64,000 nucleotides of DNA from Streptomyces amritsarensis (GTDB taxonomy: Bacteria > Actinomycetota > Actinomycetes > Streptomycetales > Streptomycetaceae), in contig NZ_MQUR01000011.1 in assembly GCF_001953875.1 (NCBI RefSeq), forward strand, positions 55,313-119,312, read 5' to 3'. Below, in pieces: positions 18,831 to 27,373 of this stretch (positions within the stretch are counted from its first letter, which is position 1; every line of letters begins with the position of its first letter). The notes beneath the pieces were generated by a model. That model ran no database searches. It saw nothing but the letters and a program-made list of their open reading frames with translations, and was not told the origin of the DNA. Both the position numbers and the translations under genes were made by a program.

Positions 18831-18910
18831 GGGTGCGGCGCTGTGCGGCGCCGTGCGGCGCTGTGCGGCGCCGTGCGGCGTTGTGCGGCGCCGTGCGGCG
18901 TTGTGCGGTG
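18831..18910. repeat. Decamer tandem repeat (8 units) in divergent promoter region
   Basis: Eight exact 10-nt periods, each ending GTGCGGCG (the last GTGCGGTG), run without interruption; the first two bases alternate CT, CC or TT, giving a 20-nt higher order. A ninth partial unit follows. It lies in the leader of the GH3 gene and upstream of the TetR gene. One turn of B-DNA per unit would place every copy on the same face. Confidence 0.85.
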
Positions 18911-18963
18911 CGGCGCCCCCATCGTGGACCCGTCGCCTGGCGATCGGTAGGGTTTGTTATCCC

Positions 18964-18978
18964 TTCGAGATATTCGAA
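18964..18978. promoter_or_regulatory. Palindrome TTCGA-N5-TCGAA, candidate operator
   Basis: A short perfect dyad in an A+T-richer patch, 53 nt before the TetR start, followed by a direct repeat of TACGGTCCT (about 18984 and 18995). Position and symmetry fit an autoregulatory site for the TetR protein also affecting GH3. Confidence 0.4.
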
Positions 18979-19030
18979 TGTCGTACGGTCCTCCTACGGT
19001 CCTGCCGACGGGAGTGGAGGAAGGGGTGCC

Positions 19031-19615
19031 ATGGCGATGGCCAGGGCGAGGAGCGAGGAGCGTCGCGGGGAGATCGTCCGCGCGGCCGTCGAGGTGATCG
19101 CGGAGCGCGGCTACCGGGGGGCGTCCCTGGGCACGGTCGCGGAGCGCGTGGGCCTGACCCAGCAGGGGCTGCTGCACTACTTCCCGACCAAGGAGGCACT
19201 GCTCGTCGCGGTGCTGGAGGAACGCGACCGGTGGGACACGGGCGGCGGCTCGCGCGCCGCGGCGGACACCTGGCGGCTGGACCTGCTGGCCTCGCTGGTG
19301 GACTACAACGCGATGCGTCCGGGCATCGTGCAGACCTTCTCGGCGCTGCTGGGCGAGAGCGTCACCGACGGGCACCCGGCCCGGGAGTTCTTCACCGAGC
19401 GCTATGCCCAGGTCCGGGGCGAGATGGCGGCGGTACTGCGGGCCGAGTTCGGCGACCGCCTGCCCTCGGGCCTCACCCCGGAGCAGGCGGCACCGCTGCT
19501 GACGGCGGTCATGGACGGCCTCCAGTACCAATGGCTGCTGGCCCCGGAGTCCGTGGACATGCCCGCCGCCTTCCGCGCCTTCCTGACCCTGCTGCGAGGC
19601 CCGGGAGAGGGATGA
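19031..19615 (+). CDS. TetR family transcriptional regulator
   Basis: A 194-residue regulator with the TetR helix-turn-helix at about residues 8-55 (RRGEIVRAAVEVIAERGYRGASLGTVAERVGLTQQGLLHYFPTKEALL) and a ligand domain ending in the TetR_C_6-like block TAVMDGLQYQWLL. Divergent from the GH3 beta-glucosidase, so a role in sugar response is a reasonable guess. GGAGGAAGGGG lies before the ATG; ATG 19037 is an alternative. Its stop codon directly abuts the stop codon of the convergent monooxygenase gene. Confidence 0.9.
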   Translation: MAMARARSEERRGEIVRAAVEVIAERGYRGASLGTVAERVGLTQQGLLHYFPTKEALLVAVLEERDRWDTGGGSRAAADTWRLDLLASLVDYNAMRPGIVQTFSALLGESVTDGHPAREFFTERYAQVRGEMAAVLRAEFGDRLPSGLTPEQAAPLLTAVMDGLQYQWLLAPESVDMPAAFRAFLTLLRGPGEG

Positions 19616-19939
19616 CTAGTCGATCTGGAGCTCGCCCATCCGGCTCCAACCGGTCGCGCCCTCGATGGTCGTGCTGACGATCTCGGGCGTACGGGTCACC
19701 ATCGGCCGCATGGTCTCCAGCGCGGCGCCGAAGTGCTCGGAGGTGACGTGCGCTTCGGCGGCGCCGTCCTGGAAGGCCTCGACCAGCACGTAGGTGTTCG
19801 GCTCCTCAAGACTGCGCGACCACTCGAACCACAGGTTCCCGGGTTCGGCGCGGGTGGCGCGGGTGAAGGGCGCGACCTTGTCGGGCCACGCGTCGACGTA
19901 TTCGGGCTTGACGGGGAATTTCACCACAATGAAGATCAC
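19616..19939 (-). CDS. Putative quinol monooxygenase (ABM domain)
   Basis: A 107-residue protein with the ferredoxin-like antibiotic-biosynthesis-monooxygenase fold: IFIVVKFPVKPEYVDAW, then GNLWFEWSRSLEEPNTYVLVEAFQDGAAEAHVTSEHF, with the conserved E-F/Y...H block. Homologues include YgiN and heme-degrading or quinol-oxidising enzymes; it acts without cofactors in several cases. The GTG start is 6 nt after TAAAAT. No gap separates it from the convergent TetR gene. Confidence 0.88.
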   Translation of the reverse strand: MIFIVVKFPVKPEYVDAWPDKVAPFTRATRAEPGNLWFEWSRSLEEPNTYVLVEAFQDGAAEAHVTSEHFGAALETMRPMVTRTPEIVSTTIEGATGWSRMGELQID

Positions 19940-19945
19940 ACCGGC

Positions 19946-19951
19946 ATTTTA
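19946..19951 (-). promoter_or_regulatory. -10 hexamer TAAAAT of ABM monooxygenase gene
   Basis: TAAAAT on the minus strand is 6 nt before the GTG start, consistent with leaderless transcription. Confidence 0.5.
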
Positions 19952-20002
19952 TGCAGGCTGATCCCCGCCACGGGCCTGCTCCGGACCGCGGCCCCGGCCG
20001 GG

Positions 20003-20803
20003 TCAGGGGCGCAGGGCGGAGAGGTCCCGATCCGCGAGGTCCGGGCGCGACGCCAGCGCGGCGTGGACCGCCTCCAGGATCGGCAGCGGCGCGTGGACCG
20101 CGGCCAGCGCCACGTCCTTCGCGGCCAGGGCGACCGGGAAGTGCGAGGCGTCCGCGTACGCCCGCGCCACCGCGCCCGCCAGCGGCCCGCGGGCCAGCTG
20201 CGCACGGACCAGCTCCTCCGGCAGGCCCAAGGCCCCGCCCAGCCTCAGCGCCTCGGCCACCAGCGCCACCCCGCCCACCGCCGTGTTGATCAGCACCAGC
20301 TTCAGCGCCGCCCCGGTACCGAACGGACCGCACACGGTGACCTCGCCGAGGGCGTCGAGGACCCGCCGGACCGGTCCGGGCAGCGGGTCACCGCCCGCCA
20401 GCACCCACAACTCCCCCGCCGCCGCCCGGTCGACGCTGCCCATCACGGGCGCGTCGGTCAGCGTCACCCCCGCCGGCAGCCGCCCGGCCAGCTCCCGTAC
20501 CGCCTCCGGCCCGACCGTCGAGGTGTCGATCCAGTGGACTCCGGGGCGCAGGGCGGGCAGCACGTCCTGCGCGACGGCCCGCAGGGCGGCCGGATCGGCC
20601 AGCATGGTGACGACGAGGTCCGCGTCACGGACGGCCTCCGCGGGCGAGGCGGCGACCGTGGCCCCGGCCTGCGCGAGCGGCCGCGCCTTCTTAGGCGTCC
20701 GGTTCCACACCGTCAGGCGGTGGCCGCGCGAGAGCAGGTGACGGGCCATCGGGGCGCCCATGCGGCCGAGGCCGAGGAATGCGATCTTCTGCACTGTGTC
20801 CAT
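20003..20803 (-). CDS. NAD(P)-dependent beta-hydroxyacid dehydrogenase (3-hydroxyisobutyrate dehydrogenase-like)
   Basis: A 266-residue oxidoreductase. The Rossmann start is [22 protein letters not shown], followed by the VWNRT NADP-type loop. The substrate block [22 protein letters not shown] corresponds to DAPVSGG in the family, and the catalytic Lys is in [12 protein letters not shown]. It is about 25 residues shorter at the C-terminus than classical HIBADH. Divergent from a LysR gene with only 58 nt between starts, so it is the probable LysR target. Confidence 0.9.
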   Translation of the reverse strand: MDTVQKIAFLGLGRMGAPMARHLLSRGHRLTVWNRTPKKARPLAQAGATVAASPAEAVRDADLVVTMLADPAALRAVAQDVLPALRPGVHWIDTSTVGPEAVRELAGRLPAGVTLTDAPVMGSVDRAAAGELWVLAGGDPLPGPVRRVLDALGEVTVCGPFGTGAALKLVLINTAVGGVALVAEALRLGGALGLPEELVRAQLARGPLAGAVARAYADASHFPVALAAKDVALAAVHAPLPILEAVHAALASRPDLADRDLSALRP

Positions 20804-20810
20804 GCCCACG

Positions 20811-20839
20811 ACGCTAGGCTCGGGCCGTTCATGCGACAA
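20811..20839 (-). promoter_or_regulatory. Promoter TTGTCG-N17-TAGCGT of the dehydrogenase gene
   Basis: On the minus strand TTGTCG (20839-20834) and TAGCGT (20816-20811) are separated by 17 nt, and the -10 is 7 nt before the ATG. This is the best -35/-10 pair in the window and implies a leaderless message. Confidence 0.65.
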
Positions 20840-20848
20840 GCGAATGTC

Positions 20849-20854
20849 TAGCAT
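20849..20854 (+). promoter_or_regulatory. -10 hexamer TAGCAT of the LysR gene
   Basis: TAGCAT is 7 nt before the ATG at 20862. The promoter overlaps that of the divergent dehydrogenase, as is usual for LysR pairs. Confidence 0.5.
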
Positions 20855-20861
20855 GGCTGCC

Positions 20862-21761
20862 ATGCCGACTCCGCACAGCCTGTACGAGGTCTTCCTGCGC
20901 GTGGCCCGCCTGGCCTCCTTCACCGCCGCCGCCCGCTCCCTCGGCTACACCCAGTCCGCCGTCTCCCGGCAGATCCAGACCCTGGAGGACGAGTGGGGCG
21001 CCCCCCTCTTCGACCGCCTCCCGCGCGGCGTCCGCCTCACCGAGGCCGGCCGCGTCCTGCTCCCGCACGCCGAAGCCGTCGGCGAACGGCTGCGCAGCGC
21101 CCGCGCCGAGCTCGACGCGCTGCGCACCCTGGGCGCCGGGCGGCTGCGGATCGGCTCCTTCTCCACCGCGGACGCCGCGCTGCTGCCGCGCGCGCTGGCC
21201 GCCTTCCGGGCCCGCCATCCCGCCGTCTCGCTCACCCGTACCGAGGGTCCGTCCGCCAAGCACCTCGCCCTCCTCGCGGCCGGGGAGCTCGACCTCGCCG
21301 TCGTGGCCGACACCTCCGGGCGGCCGCCCCGGGACTGCACCCCGCACCACCTGCTCGACGAGCGGATGTACGTGGCCCTGCCGGGCGGGCACCGGCTCGC
21401 CGGACGGACCGGGCTGCGGCTGGCCGAACTGGCCGACGAGGAGTGGATCGCCGCCGGCACCCGCCCCGAGGAGACCCTCATGCACTCCGCGCTGGCGAGC
21501 GGCTTCCGCCCGCGTACGGGCTTCGTCGCCGCCGACTGGATCGCCAAGCAGGGCTTCGTCGCGGCCGGGCTCGGCGTCACCCTCGTCCCGGAGCTCGCGG
21601 CCTCCTCCGTACGGCCCGACCTCGTGCTGGTCCCGCTGCACCCGGACGACACCCCGCGCCGCGGGGTCTACGCGGCCACCCCGCGCGGGCTGGCCCCCAC
21701 ACCGGCCGCCGCGGCCCTGCTGGCCCTGCTGAAGGAGGCCGCGGCCGGGTTGGCATCCTGA
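20862..21761 (+). CDS. LysR family transcriptional regulator
   Basis: A 299-residue LysR protein: N-terminal winged helix ([46 protein letters not shown], about residues 6-50) and a periplasmic-binding-protein-like effector domain from about 90. The ATG at 20862 is preferred over ATG 20853 because of the TANNNT hexamer 7 nt upstream. The nitrilase-family gene begins 4 nt after its stop, so the two are co-transcribed. It likely controls the divergent dehydrogenase. Confidence 0.92.
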   Translation: MPTPHSLYEVFLRVARLASFTAAARSLGYTQSAVSRQIQTLEDEWGAPLFDRLPRGVRLTEAGRVLLPHAEAVGERLRSARAELDALRTLGAGRLRIGSFSTADAALLPRALAAFRARHPAVSLTRTEGPSAKHLALLAAGELDLAVVADTSGRPPRDCTPHHLLDERMYVALPGGHRLAGRTGLRLAELADEEWIAAGTRPEETLMHSALASGFRPRTGFVAADWIAKQGFVAAGLGVTLVPELAASSVRPDLVLVPLHPDDTPRRGVYAATPRGLAPTPAAAALLALLKEAAAGLAS

Positions 21762-21765
21762 GCCG

Positions 21766-22482
21766 GTGAAGATCGCCGCAGCACAGATGACGTGTGTCCC
21801 CGCCGATGTCCGAGCGAACGCCGCGCAGGCCGCCGCCCTCGCCGTGACGGCCCGTGAGCAGGGCGCCGCCCTGGTGGTGTTCCCGGAGTTCACGCTCACC
21901 GGCTACGAGCCGGCCGCCCTCGCCGCCGACCCCGGCCTGTGGACCGCCGCCGACGACCCCCGGCTGGACCCGCTGCGCGCAGCCGGGATCGCCACCGCCG
22001 TCAACGTGGCCCTGCCCGGGGAGGGCCCGCGGCCCGCCATCGCGACGGTGGTCCACGACGCGGACGGCGGGCACGTGGCGACGTACCGCAAGCAGCACCT
22101 CTTCCGGCACGAGCAGGGCCTTTTCGAGGCCGGCACGGCCGACGGGCGCTTCGAACTCCTCGGGGTCCGCTTCTCACTCGGGGTCTGCTACGACAACCAC
22201 TTCCCCGGACTGCCGGGCCGGGCCGCGGCCGACGGCTGCCGGGTCCACCTGGCGAGTTCCCTGTACGGGACCGGCGACGGGATCCGCGAGCGCGCCACCG
22301 TGTACCCGGGGATCGCGCGGCGCAGCGGCCTGTACGTGGTCCTCGCCAACCACGTCGGCCCGGCGGGCCCGTGGACCGGCTGCGGCCGCTCGGCCGTGTG
22401 GGCCCCCGGCGGCGCGCTGCTCGCCGAGGCGGACGACCGCACCCCTTCGGTGGTGACCGCCGCGATCGGCCCCGCCGTCTGA
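21766..22482 (+). CDS. Carbon-nitrogen hydrolase (nitrilase superfamily)
   Basis: A 238-residue amidase or nitrilase-like enzyme. The Glu-Lys-Cys triad is present: Glu41 in FPEFTLTGYE, Lys109 in YRKQHL, Cys141 in GVCYDNHFP. Members cleave C-N bonds of amides, carbamoyl compounds or deaminated glutathione. It is slightly shorter than the usual 260-280 residues. The GTG start is 4 nt after the LysR stop. The substrate cannot be told from the sequence. Confidence 0.9.
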   Translation: MKIAAAQMTCVPADVRANAAQAAALAVTAREQGAALVVFPEFTLTGYEPAALAADPGLWTAADDPRLDPLRAAGIATAVNVALPGEGPRPAIATVVHDADGGHVATYRKQHLFRHEQGLFEAGTADGRFELLGVRFSLGVCYDNHFPGLPGRAAADGCRVHLASSLYGTGDGIRERATVYPGIARRSGLYVVLANHVGPAGPWTGCGRSAVWAPGGALLAEADDRTPSVVTAAIGPAV

Positions 22483-22490
22483 CGGGGCAG

Positions 22491-22509
22491 TCGGGGCCGA
22501 TCGCCCCGG
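22491..22509. terminator. Short hairpin between convergent genes
   Basis: CGGGGC-cgatc-GCCCCG lies just after the amidase stop and before the stop of the convergent membrane protein gene. A weak bidirectional terminator candidate. Confidence 0.4.
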
Positions 22510-22528
22510 GTGCGTCGGGCGGGGTGCG

Positions 22529-24112
22529 TCAGGCGGGCTCGGGCACCGGTCGGCGGCGCCCCGCACGCGGGGCGTCGAGGTCCGGGAGCCGGGCGGTGTC
22601 CCGGCGGTCGGGCAGCAGGGCGGGCAGCACGACGACGACGGCCGCCACCGCGTACACGCACGTCCACAGGGCCCAGCCGCCGGGCGGGGCCCAGTGCGCC
22701 GAGGTCGCCACCCACGAACCCTTGGTGCCGACGGCGAACCGGCGCAGCGTCCAGTAGAAGGCCGACAGGTTCGCCAGCGCGAGGCCCACGACGGACAGGC
22801 CCACCAGCCGCCGCCAGGGCAAGCCGTACTCCGGGGCGCGCGTGGCGCAGACGGCCAGCGCCATCAGCGGCAGTCCGACGGCGAAGGGAAGCAGGTAGCG
22901 GCCCTGCCACACCATGCCGATGCGCTCCGCCTGCGAGGCCTGCGCGGCCACCGGCACCATCACGACGGCCACCAGCATGCCGAGCACGGCCACCACCTCG
23001 CGCGCGCGGCCGTACACGAGCGCCAGCACGACGACGGTGGCGAGCACCGCCGTCCACACCAGGTACATGAGGGCCGGCGCGGGAGTGTCCAGCCAGCCGA
23101 AGAAGCCGAGCATCTGCTTGATGTAGACCTCGGTGTTGCCGAGGGTCCTCTTCGCGGCGACGCCCGTGGTCAGCGAGTCCGGAATGTCGATCTTGGAGTT
23201 GTCCGGGTGCCGCGCCGCCCAGAGCAGCGCGCCGGCCGTCGCCAGGCCCAGCAGTACCGTCCACAGCCACAGGGCCTTGCGGCGCAGCACCTGTCCCAGC
23301 AGTCCGCGCCGCTGCGTCAGCAGCAGGCTGAAGACGACCGCACCGCCGAACCAGATCAGGCCGAGCGGCCGGATGTTGATCAGCACCAGGCCGCCGATGC
23401 CCAGCCGGGCCAGTCTGCGGTTGAGCAGCACCGGGTCGGGCGACAGGACGACCGACAGCAGGGCCGTCCACACCAGGATCCCGGCGGCGATCTCGCCGCC
23501 GCTGGGGTTGACCATGCCGGACATGTAGAGCGTCATCGGGGTGGCCGCGGCGAACACGCCGAGCATCACCGGACCTCGCCGCCGCCATTCGGCGGCCGTG
23601 ACCACCGCACTGGCCAGCAGCGCCGAGCAGAGCAGCGCCGACATCAGGCGCATGAGGTACAGCCCCTTGGGGCCGTCGGCCAGCAGGCTCGGCCAGCCCG
23701 TCACCAGGTAGTAGCCCGGGTGGTAGCGGCCGGCCGCCGTGGTGGCCTGCGCGGTCTTCTCGGAGTTGCCGAGCGAGGGGGCACAGGACGCGGGCTGCGC
23801 CTCGCGCCACGAGTAGCACTCGTGCACCGTGGGCAGGTTGCGGTACCACTCCGGGAGCTGCACGCCGGTCTCGGCGAAGTGACCCTCGATGCCCGCCACC
23901 GTGTGCGGGACCATCACCTCGGGCCCACCGATCTGGCCCCTGGCGACGGCGGCGGCGCGGATGAAGTGCGCGTGCTCGTCGGGGGAGCTGCCGAGGGGGC
24001 TGGCGGCCGCCCACGAGCCCGTGAGGGTGAGGAACAGCGCGAAGGAGATCAGCCAGAGCCGTTTGGGCGTCCTGGCCGACCAGTCGGCCAGCCGCGTCAG
24101 TGCGGAAGTCAT
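22529..24112 (-). CDS. DUF2142 family polytopic membrane protein (GT-C glycosyltransferase-like)
   Basis: A 527-residue protein with about 10-12 membrane helices. The first extracellular loop carries SSPDEHAHFIRAA, the acidic Asp-Glu motif of DUF2142 proteins, followed by YHPGYYLVTGWP; this resembles the catalytic loop of GT-C enzymes that use polyprenyl-phosphate sugars. A hydrophilic tail (about 495-527) is cytoplasmic. ATG 24112 has GGGGGA 6 nt before it; ATG 24130 would overlap the upstream stop as ATGA. It forms an operon with the AftA-like gene, implying a joint role in building a cell-envelope glycan. Confidence 0.85.
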   Translation of the reverse strand: MTSALTRLADWSARTPKRLWLISFALFLTLTGSWAAASPLGSSPDEHAHFIRAAAVARGQIGGPEVMVPHTVAGIEGHFAETGVQLPEWYRNLPTVHECYSWREAQPASCAPSLGNSEKTAQATTAAGRYHPGYYLVTGWPSLLADGPKGLYLMRLMSALLCSALLASAVVTAAEWRRRGPVMLGVFAAATPMTLYMSGMVNPSGGEIAAGILVWTALLSVVLSPDPVLLNRRLARLGIGGLVLINIRPLGLIWFGGAVVFSLLLTQRRGLLGQVLRRKALWLWTVLLGLATAGALLWAARHPDNSKIDIPDSLTTGVAAKRTLGNTEVYIKQMLGFFGWLDTPAPALMYLVWTAVLATVVVLALVYGRAREVVAVLGMLVAVVMVPVAAQASQAERIGMVWQGRYLLPFAVGLPLMALAVCATRAPEYGLPWRRLVGLSVVGLALANLSAFYWTLRRFAVGTKGSWVATSAHWAPPGGWALWTCVYAVAAVVVVLPALLPDRRDTARLPDLDAPRAGRRRPVPEPA

Positions 24113-24126
24113 CGGTCCCCCGGAGG

Positions 24127-25821
24127 TCATCGGATGAAGCCGAGCCAGCTCTGGTCGCCGTCCTTGGAGCACGTGCCGCCGGGCGCGTACTTCGGGCAGC
24201 TTCCGTCCCGCTCCGTGATGGTGTGCGAGACCCAGGGCAGGATCCGGTACGTGTTCTCCTTGGCCGGCATGTAGCGGTCGGCCATGGAGGAGGAGACGGT
24301 GCCGAGGAGCAGCAGCAGGGCGCACAGGGTGCCGATCACCGCGCCCTCGCGGCCGGGGAGGCCGGTGCCGGCCCTGCCGTCCGCGGCCTCGCCGTCCGCC
24401 CCGGTCGCGGCGTCGGGCTGCGGCCGGCGGGAGGCGATCCGCAGCGAGACCAGGTGCACGACCAGCGCGCACAGCAGCAGCCCGCAGTAGAGCAGCTGGT
24501 TGTTGGTGCGGGTGTAGAGCTGGACGGTCTGCGTCTCGTACATGTGCGAGGCGATGTACATGCGCATCACCCACGCGCTGATGAACATCGCGGCGATGGT
24601 GATCACCATCGGCTTGCGCATGCCCAGCCAGATCGCGGCGCCCAGGCCGACAAAGGTGACCAGGGCGAACAGTCCGACCCCGCCGTACTCGCCGGGCAGC
24701 GGCCACTCGCCGACCTTGCCGGGCATGTCCGTGCGCCACATGAGGTAGTACGCCGGGTCGGTGAAGTTGTCGAACCGGAAGTTGTAGTCCTTGGTGGTCT
24801 GCCCCTCGGTGAGCATGACCATCAGGTAGCGCCCGGCGACCACGAGGAACGCCGCCAGGGAGGCGCCGAGGAAGGCCGCGCCCTTGAGCCGGCCGAGGCG
24901 GCCGTCCCGCCACGGGAAGTACAGCAGTGCGGCGAACAGCACACCCGCCGCGCTCCACAGGAACCAGCCCGAGTAGGTGAGGAACATGACGCCGAGGAGC
25001 CCGCCGAACCCCGCGCCCTTGAGCAGGAGCGGCCGCCAGCCCTGCCTGCCGCTGCGGCCCAGCGCGACCACCATCGCGACCAGCACCGGAACCAGCACGA
25101 CGAGGACGGTCTGGCTGTACGGCTTGTAGGCGTCGATCAGCGCGAAGGCGGGGGCCACACCGAAGGCGAGGGCCCGGACCGGGCCGAGCAGCATGCGCCA
25201 GCAGAGGTAGACGAGCGGCCCGAACGCCGCGGCGCCGAGGATCTGGAGGTCCTTGAAGGCGTACGCGGTGTTGCCGCCGCGGAACCACTCGGCGTAGTAG
25301 CCGAGGGTGTAGAGGGGGGCCGGCGGGTAGACCGGCGAGCCGGAGGGGCGGCCGTTGGCCACCGCCTGGGCCCACTCGACGATGCGGCCGCTGTCGCCGT
25401 TGAGGCCGAACATCGGCCAGGGCGTCCCGTGGAGGGCGACGACGGCACCGGCGGCGACGAAGCCGCTGGCCAGGCCGGCGAGGGCGGCGGAGGCGAACCG
25501 GGCGGCCAGGTCGAAGTGCCGGCCCTTGCGCAGCCGCACCGCCAGCGCGACCACGCCGATGAAGAGCAGGCCTATGAGCGCGAACCGCAGCTGGATCGCG
25601 GCGAGGCCGCTGACCTGCGCGATCCGGTCCAGCGGGTTGAGCTTGAAGCCGCGGGCGAGCAGCGGGAGCACGAGGGCCGCGGCGAACGCGACGACGGCTT
25701 CGAGGAGCAGGAGCGTGCCGCGTGAGCCGATCCCGCGCCCGGCGGCCGGTATCGGGCGGGCGGGCGCGGCCGGTCCGCCCGGGGGCAGCACGGTCGCCAT
25801 GCCCTCGGTACTGACTGTCAC
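24127..25821 (-). CDS. Arabinofuranosyltransferase AftA-like polytopic membrane protein
   Basis: A 564-residue protein with about 11-13 membrane helices. The first large external loop has MFGLNGDSGRIVEWAQAV and PVYPPAPLYTLGYYAEWF, similar to the N-terminal AftA domain of galactan 5-O-arabinofuranosyltransferases; the C-terminal external part has SSMADRYMPAKENTYRILPWVSHTITERDG with four nearby cysteines or charged residues. It probably moves a decaprenyl-phosphate-linked sugar to a surface glycan. Start GTG 25821; ATG 25800 is possible. Streptomycetes lack mycobacterial arabinogalactan, so the acceptor is open. Coupled with the DUF2142 gene downstream. Confidence 0.8.
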   Translation of the reverse strand: MTVSTEGMATVLPPGGPAAPARPIPAAGRGIGSRGTLLLLEAVVAFAAALVLPLLARGFKLNPLDRIAQVSGLAAIQLRFALIGLLFIGVVALAVRLRKGRHFDLAARFASAALAGLASGFVAAGAVVALHGTPWPMFGLNGDSGRIVEWAQAVANGRPSGSPVYPPAPLYTLGYYAEWFRGGNTAYAFKDLQILGAAAFGPLVYLCWRMLLGPVRALAFGVAPAFALIDAYKPYSQTVLVVLVPVLVAMVVALGRSGRQGWRPLLLKGAGFGGLLGVMFLTYSGWFLWSAAGVLFAALLYFPWRDGRLGRLKGAAFLGASLAAFLVVAGRYLMVMLTEGQTTKDYNFRFDNFTDPAYYLMWRTDMPGKVGEWPLPGEYGGVGLFALVTFVGLGAAIWLGMRKPMVITIAAMFISAWVMRMYIASHMYETQTVQLYTRTNNQLLYCGLLLCALVVHLVSLRIASRRPQPDAATGADGEAADGRAGTGLPGREGAVIGTLCALLLLLGTVSSSMADRYMPAKENTYRILPWVSHTITERDGSCPKYAPGGTCSKDGDQSWLGFIR

Positions 25822-25975
25822 TGCTGGTGTCCCTACTGCTGGTCGGTTCTCGGCCCGGTGGCCGGTCGTGGCGCGGCAAGCCGCTGTGCGACTCCGGCCC
25901 CCCGCCGAAGCTCCGGGCCAGGGCGAACTCAAGGGCAGTGAGAGACAGCCTTGGCACTTGCTGCCATGCATACTA

Positions 25976-26004
25976 CGGGCCCCCCATGGGAAGGCGGGGG
26001 CCCG
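25976..26004 (-). terminator. Terminator of the HxlR gene
   Basis: A 9-bp stem CGGGCCCCC/GGGGGCCCG with an 11-nt loop lies 20 nt downstream of the HxlR stop. Confidence 0.6.
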
Positions 26005-26023
26005 GTGACCGATCTCCGGGCGG

Positions 26024-26359
26024 CTAGGCCGAATCCGGGAGCAGGTGCTTCGCGCCCCAGTCCCCGAGCGGTTCCAGGGCCGCGTTCAGGTCCTGGCCCA
26101 GCGCGGTCAGGGAGTACTCGACGCGCGGCGGGACCTCGTCGAACACCTCACGGTGCACGATGCCGTCGGTCTCCAGCTCGCGCAGCTGCGCGGCGAGCAC
26201 CTTCTCGGAGACGCCGGGGACGAGCCGGCGCAGCTCGCCGAAGCGGCGCGGGCGCTGCTCCAGCGTCCACAGGAGCGACACCTTCCATTTGCCGTCGATC
26301 ACCGACATCGCCGCGGCGATCCCGCACTCATGCGCACCGGGCCTTCGTGTCACCGCCAT
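26024..26359 (-). CDS. HxlR family transcriptional regulator
   Basis: A 111-residue winged-helix protein with the HxlR signature C-GIAAAMSVIDGKWKVSLLWTLEQRPRRFGELRRLVPGVSEKVLAAQLRELETDGIVHREVFDEVPPRVEYSLT. Cys12 sits where redox-sensing cysteines of HypR/QorR-like members lie, so thiol or electrophile sensing is possible. It is divergent from an imine-reductase-like dehydrogenase, which it probably represses. Confidence 0.92.
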   Translation of the reverse strand: MAVTRRPGAHECGIAAAMSVIDGKWKVSLLWTLEQRPRRFGELRRLVPGVSEKVLAAQLRELETDGIVHREVFDEVPPRVEYSLTALGQDLNAALEPLGDWGAKHLLPDSA

Positions 26360-26409
26360 CGCGTACCCTCCCCATCTGCTCGCTCACCTCGGGGTAACCA
26401 CCCACTCCG

Positions 26410-26421
26410 AAGTGCGTACTT
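26410..26421. promoter_or_regulatory. Dyad AAGTGCGTACTT, candidate HxlR operator
   Basis: A 12-nt near-perfect palindrome (AAGT/ACTT arms around GCGT) in the 96-nt spacer between the HxlR gene and the divergent dehydrogenase. Confidence 0.5.
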
Positions 26422-26455
26422 GAGCCCCGCACTGCCTGCAACCAGGCTAAACGCC

Positions 26456-27346
26456 ATGACCGACACCACACCGCAGACATCGCTCACCCTGCTCGGACTC
26501 GGCGACATGGGCACCGCCCTCGCCCGCACCTGGCTCGCCGCCGGGCATCGCCTGACCGTCTGGAACCGCACCTCCGCCAAGGCCGGGCCGCTCGCCGCCG
26601 AGGGCGCCGTCGCCGCCCCGACCGCGGCCGCGGCGGTCGCCGCGAACGGGCTGGTCGTGACCTGCCTGCTGGACGACGCCAGCGTCCGCTCCACCCTGGA
26701 CGGCATCGACCTGACCGGCAAGGATCTCGTCGACCTCACCACCGGCACCCCCGAGGAGGCCCGCGCCCGGGCCGCCTGGGCCGAGGCCCGCGGCGCCCGG
26801 TACGCGGACGGCGGGATCATGGCCACGCCCGACATGATCGGCGTACCGGAGGCCGGCGGATACGTCTTCTACAGCGGCTCGCGCGCCCTCTTCGACACGC
26901 ACCGCGCGACGCTGGAGGTCCCGGCCGGGGCCCGCTTCGTCGGGGAGGACCCCGGGTACGCCGCCCTGCACGACGTGGCGCTGCTCAGCGCGATGTACGG
27001 GCTGTTCGCGGGTATCTCGCACGCCTACGCGCTGACCGAGGGCGAGGACATCGCCCCGAAGGACCTGGCTCCGCTGCTGTCCGAGTGGCTGGGCGCGATG
27101 GGCTTCTTCGTGGGCAACGCCGCCGAGCGGCTCACTTCGCGGGACTTCACCACCGGGGTCGTGTCCAACCTGGCCATGCAGGTCGCGGCGAGCGGGACGC
27201 TGCTGAGGACCGCCGAGGACCAGGGGGTCAGTGCCGAGCTGATCGCCCCGTACCTGGACCTGATGCGCCGCCGGCTGACGGCGGACCCGGCCGCGCACGG
27301 CGGGGAGGACACGGCGGGGGCCCTGCTGCTGCTGAAGAAGGGCTGA
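26456..27346 (+). CDS. Imine reductase-like NAD(P)-binding dehydrogenase
   Basis: A 296-residue protein of the beta-hydroxyacid dehydrogenase superfamily. The Rossmann motif GLGDMGTALARTWLAAGH and the NADP loop VWNRTSAKA are clear. The block DGGIMATPDMIGVPEAGGYVFYSGSRALFD and a helical C-terminal dimer domain are typical of imine reductases rather than of hydroxyisobutyrate dehydrogenases, which would have Lys at the catalytic site; here the equivalent region reads DPGYAALHDVALL with Asp and no Lys. A CAGGCT hexamer is 7 nt before the ATG. Divergent from the HxlR gene. Confidence 0.85.
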   Translation: MTDTTPQTSLTLLGLGDMGTALARTWLAAGHRLTVWNRTSAKAGPLAAEGAVAAPTAAAAVAANGLVVTCLLDDASVRSTLDGIDLTGKDLVDLTTGTPEEARARAAWAEARGARYADGGIMATPDMIGVPEAGGYVFYSGSRALFDTHRATLEVPAGARFVGEDPGYAALHDVALLSAMYGLFAGISHAYALTEGEDIAPKDLAPLLSEWLGAMGFFVGNAAERLTSRDFTTGVVSNLAMQVAASGTLLRTAEDQGVSAELIAPYLDLMRRRLTADPAAHGGEDTAGALLLLKKG

Positions 27347-27373
27347 AGAAGGAGCGTCGGCGGGCCGGGCCGC

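Noticed and set aside
18831..18910. CRISPR-like array
   Set aside because: The repeat units are contiguous 10-mers without spacers and there are no cas genes.
16689..18950. 753-codon open frame on the plus strand
   Set aside because: Antisense of the GH3 glucosidase; Gly/Val/Asp-rich with no domain.
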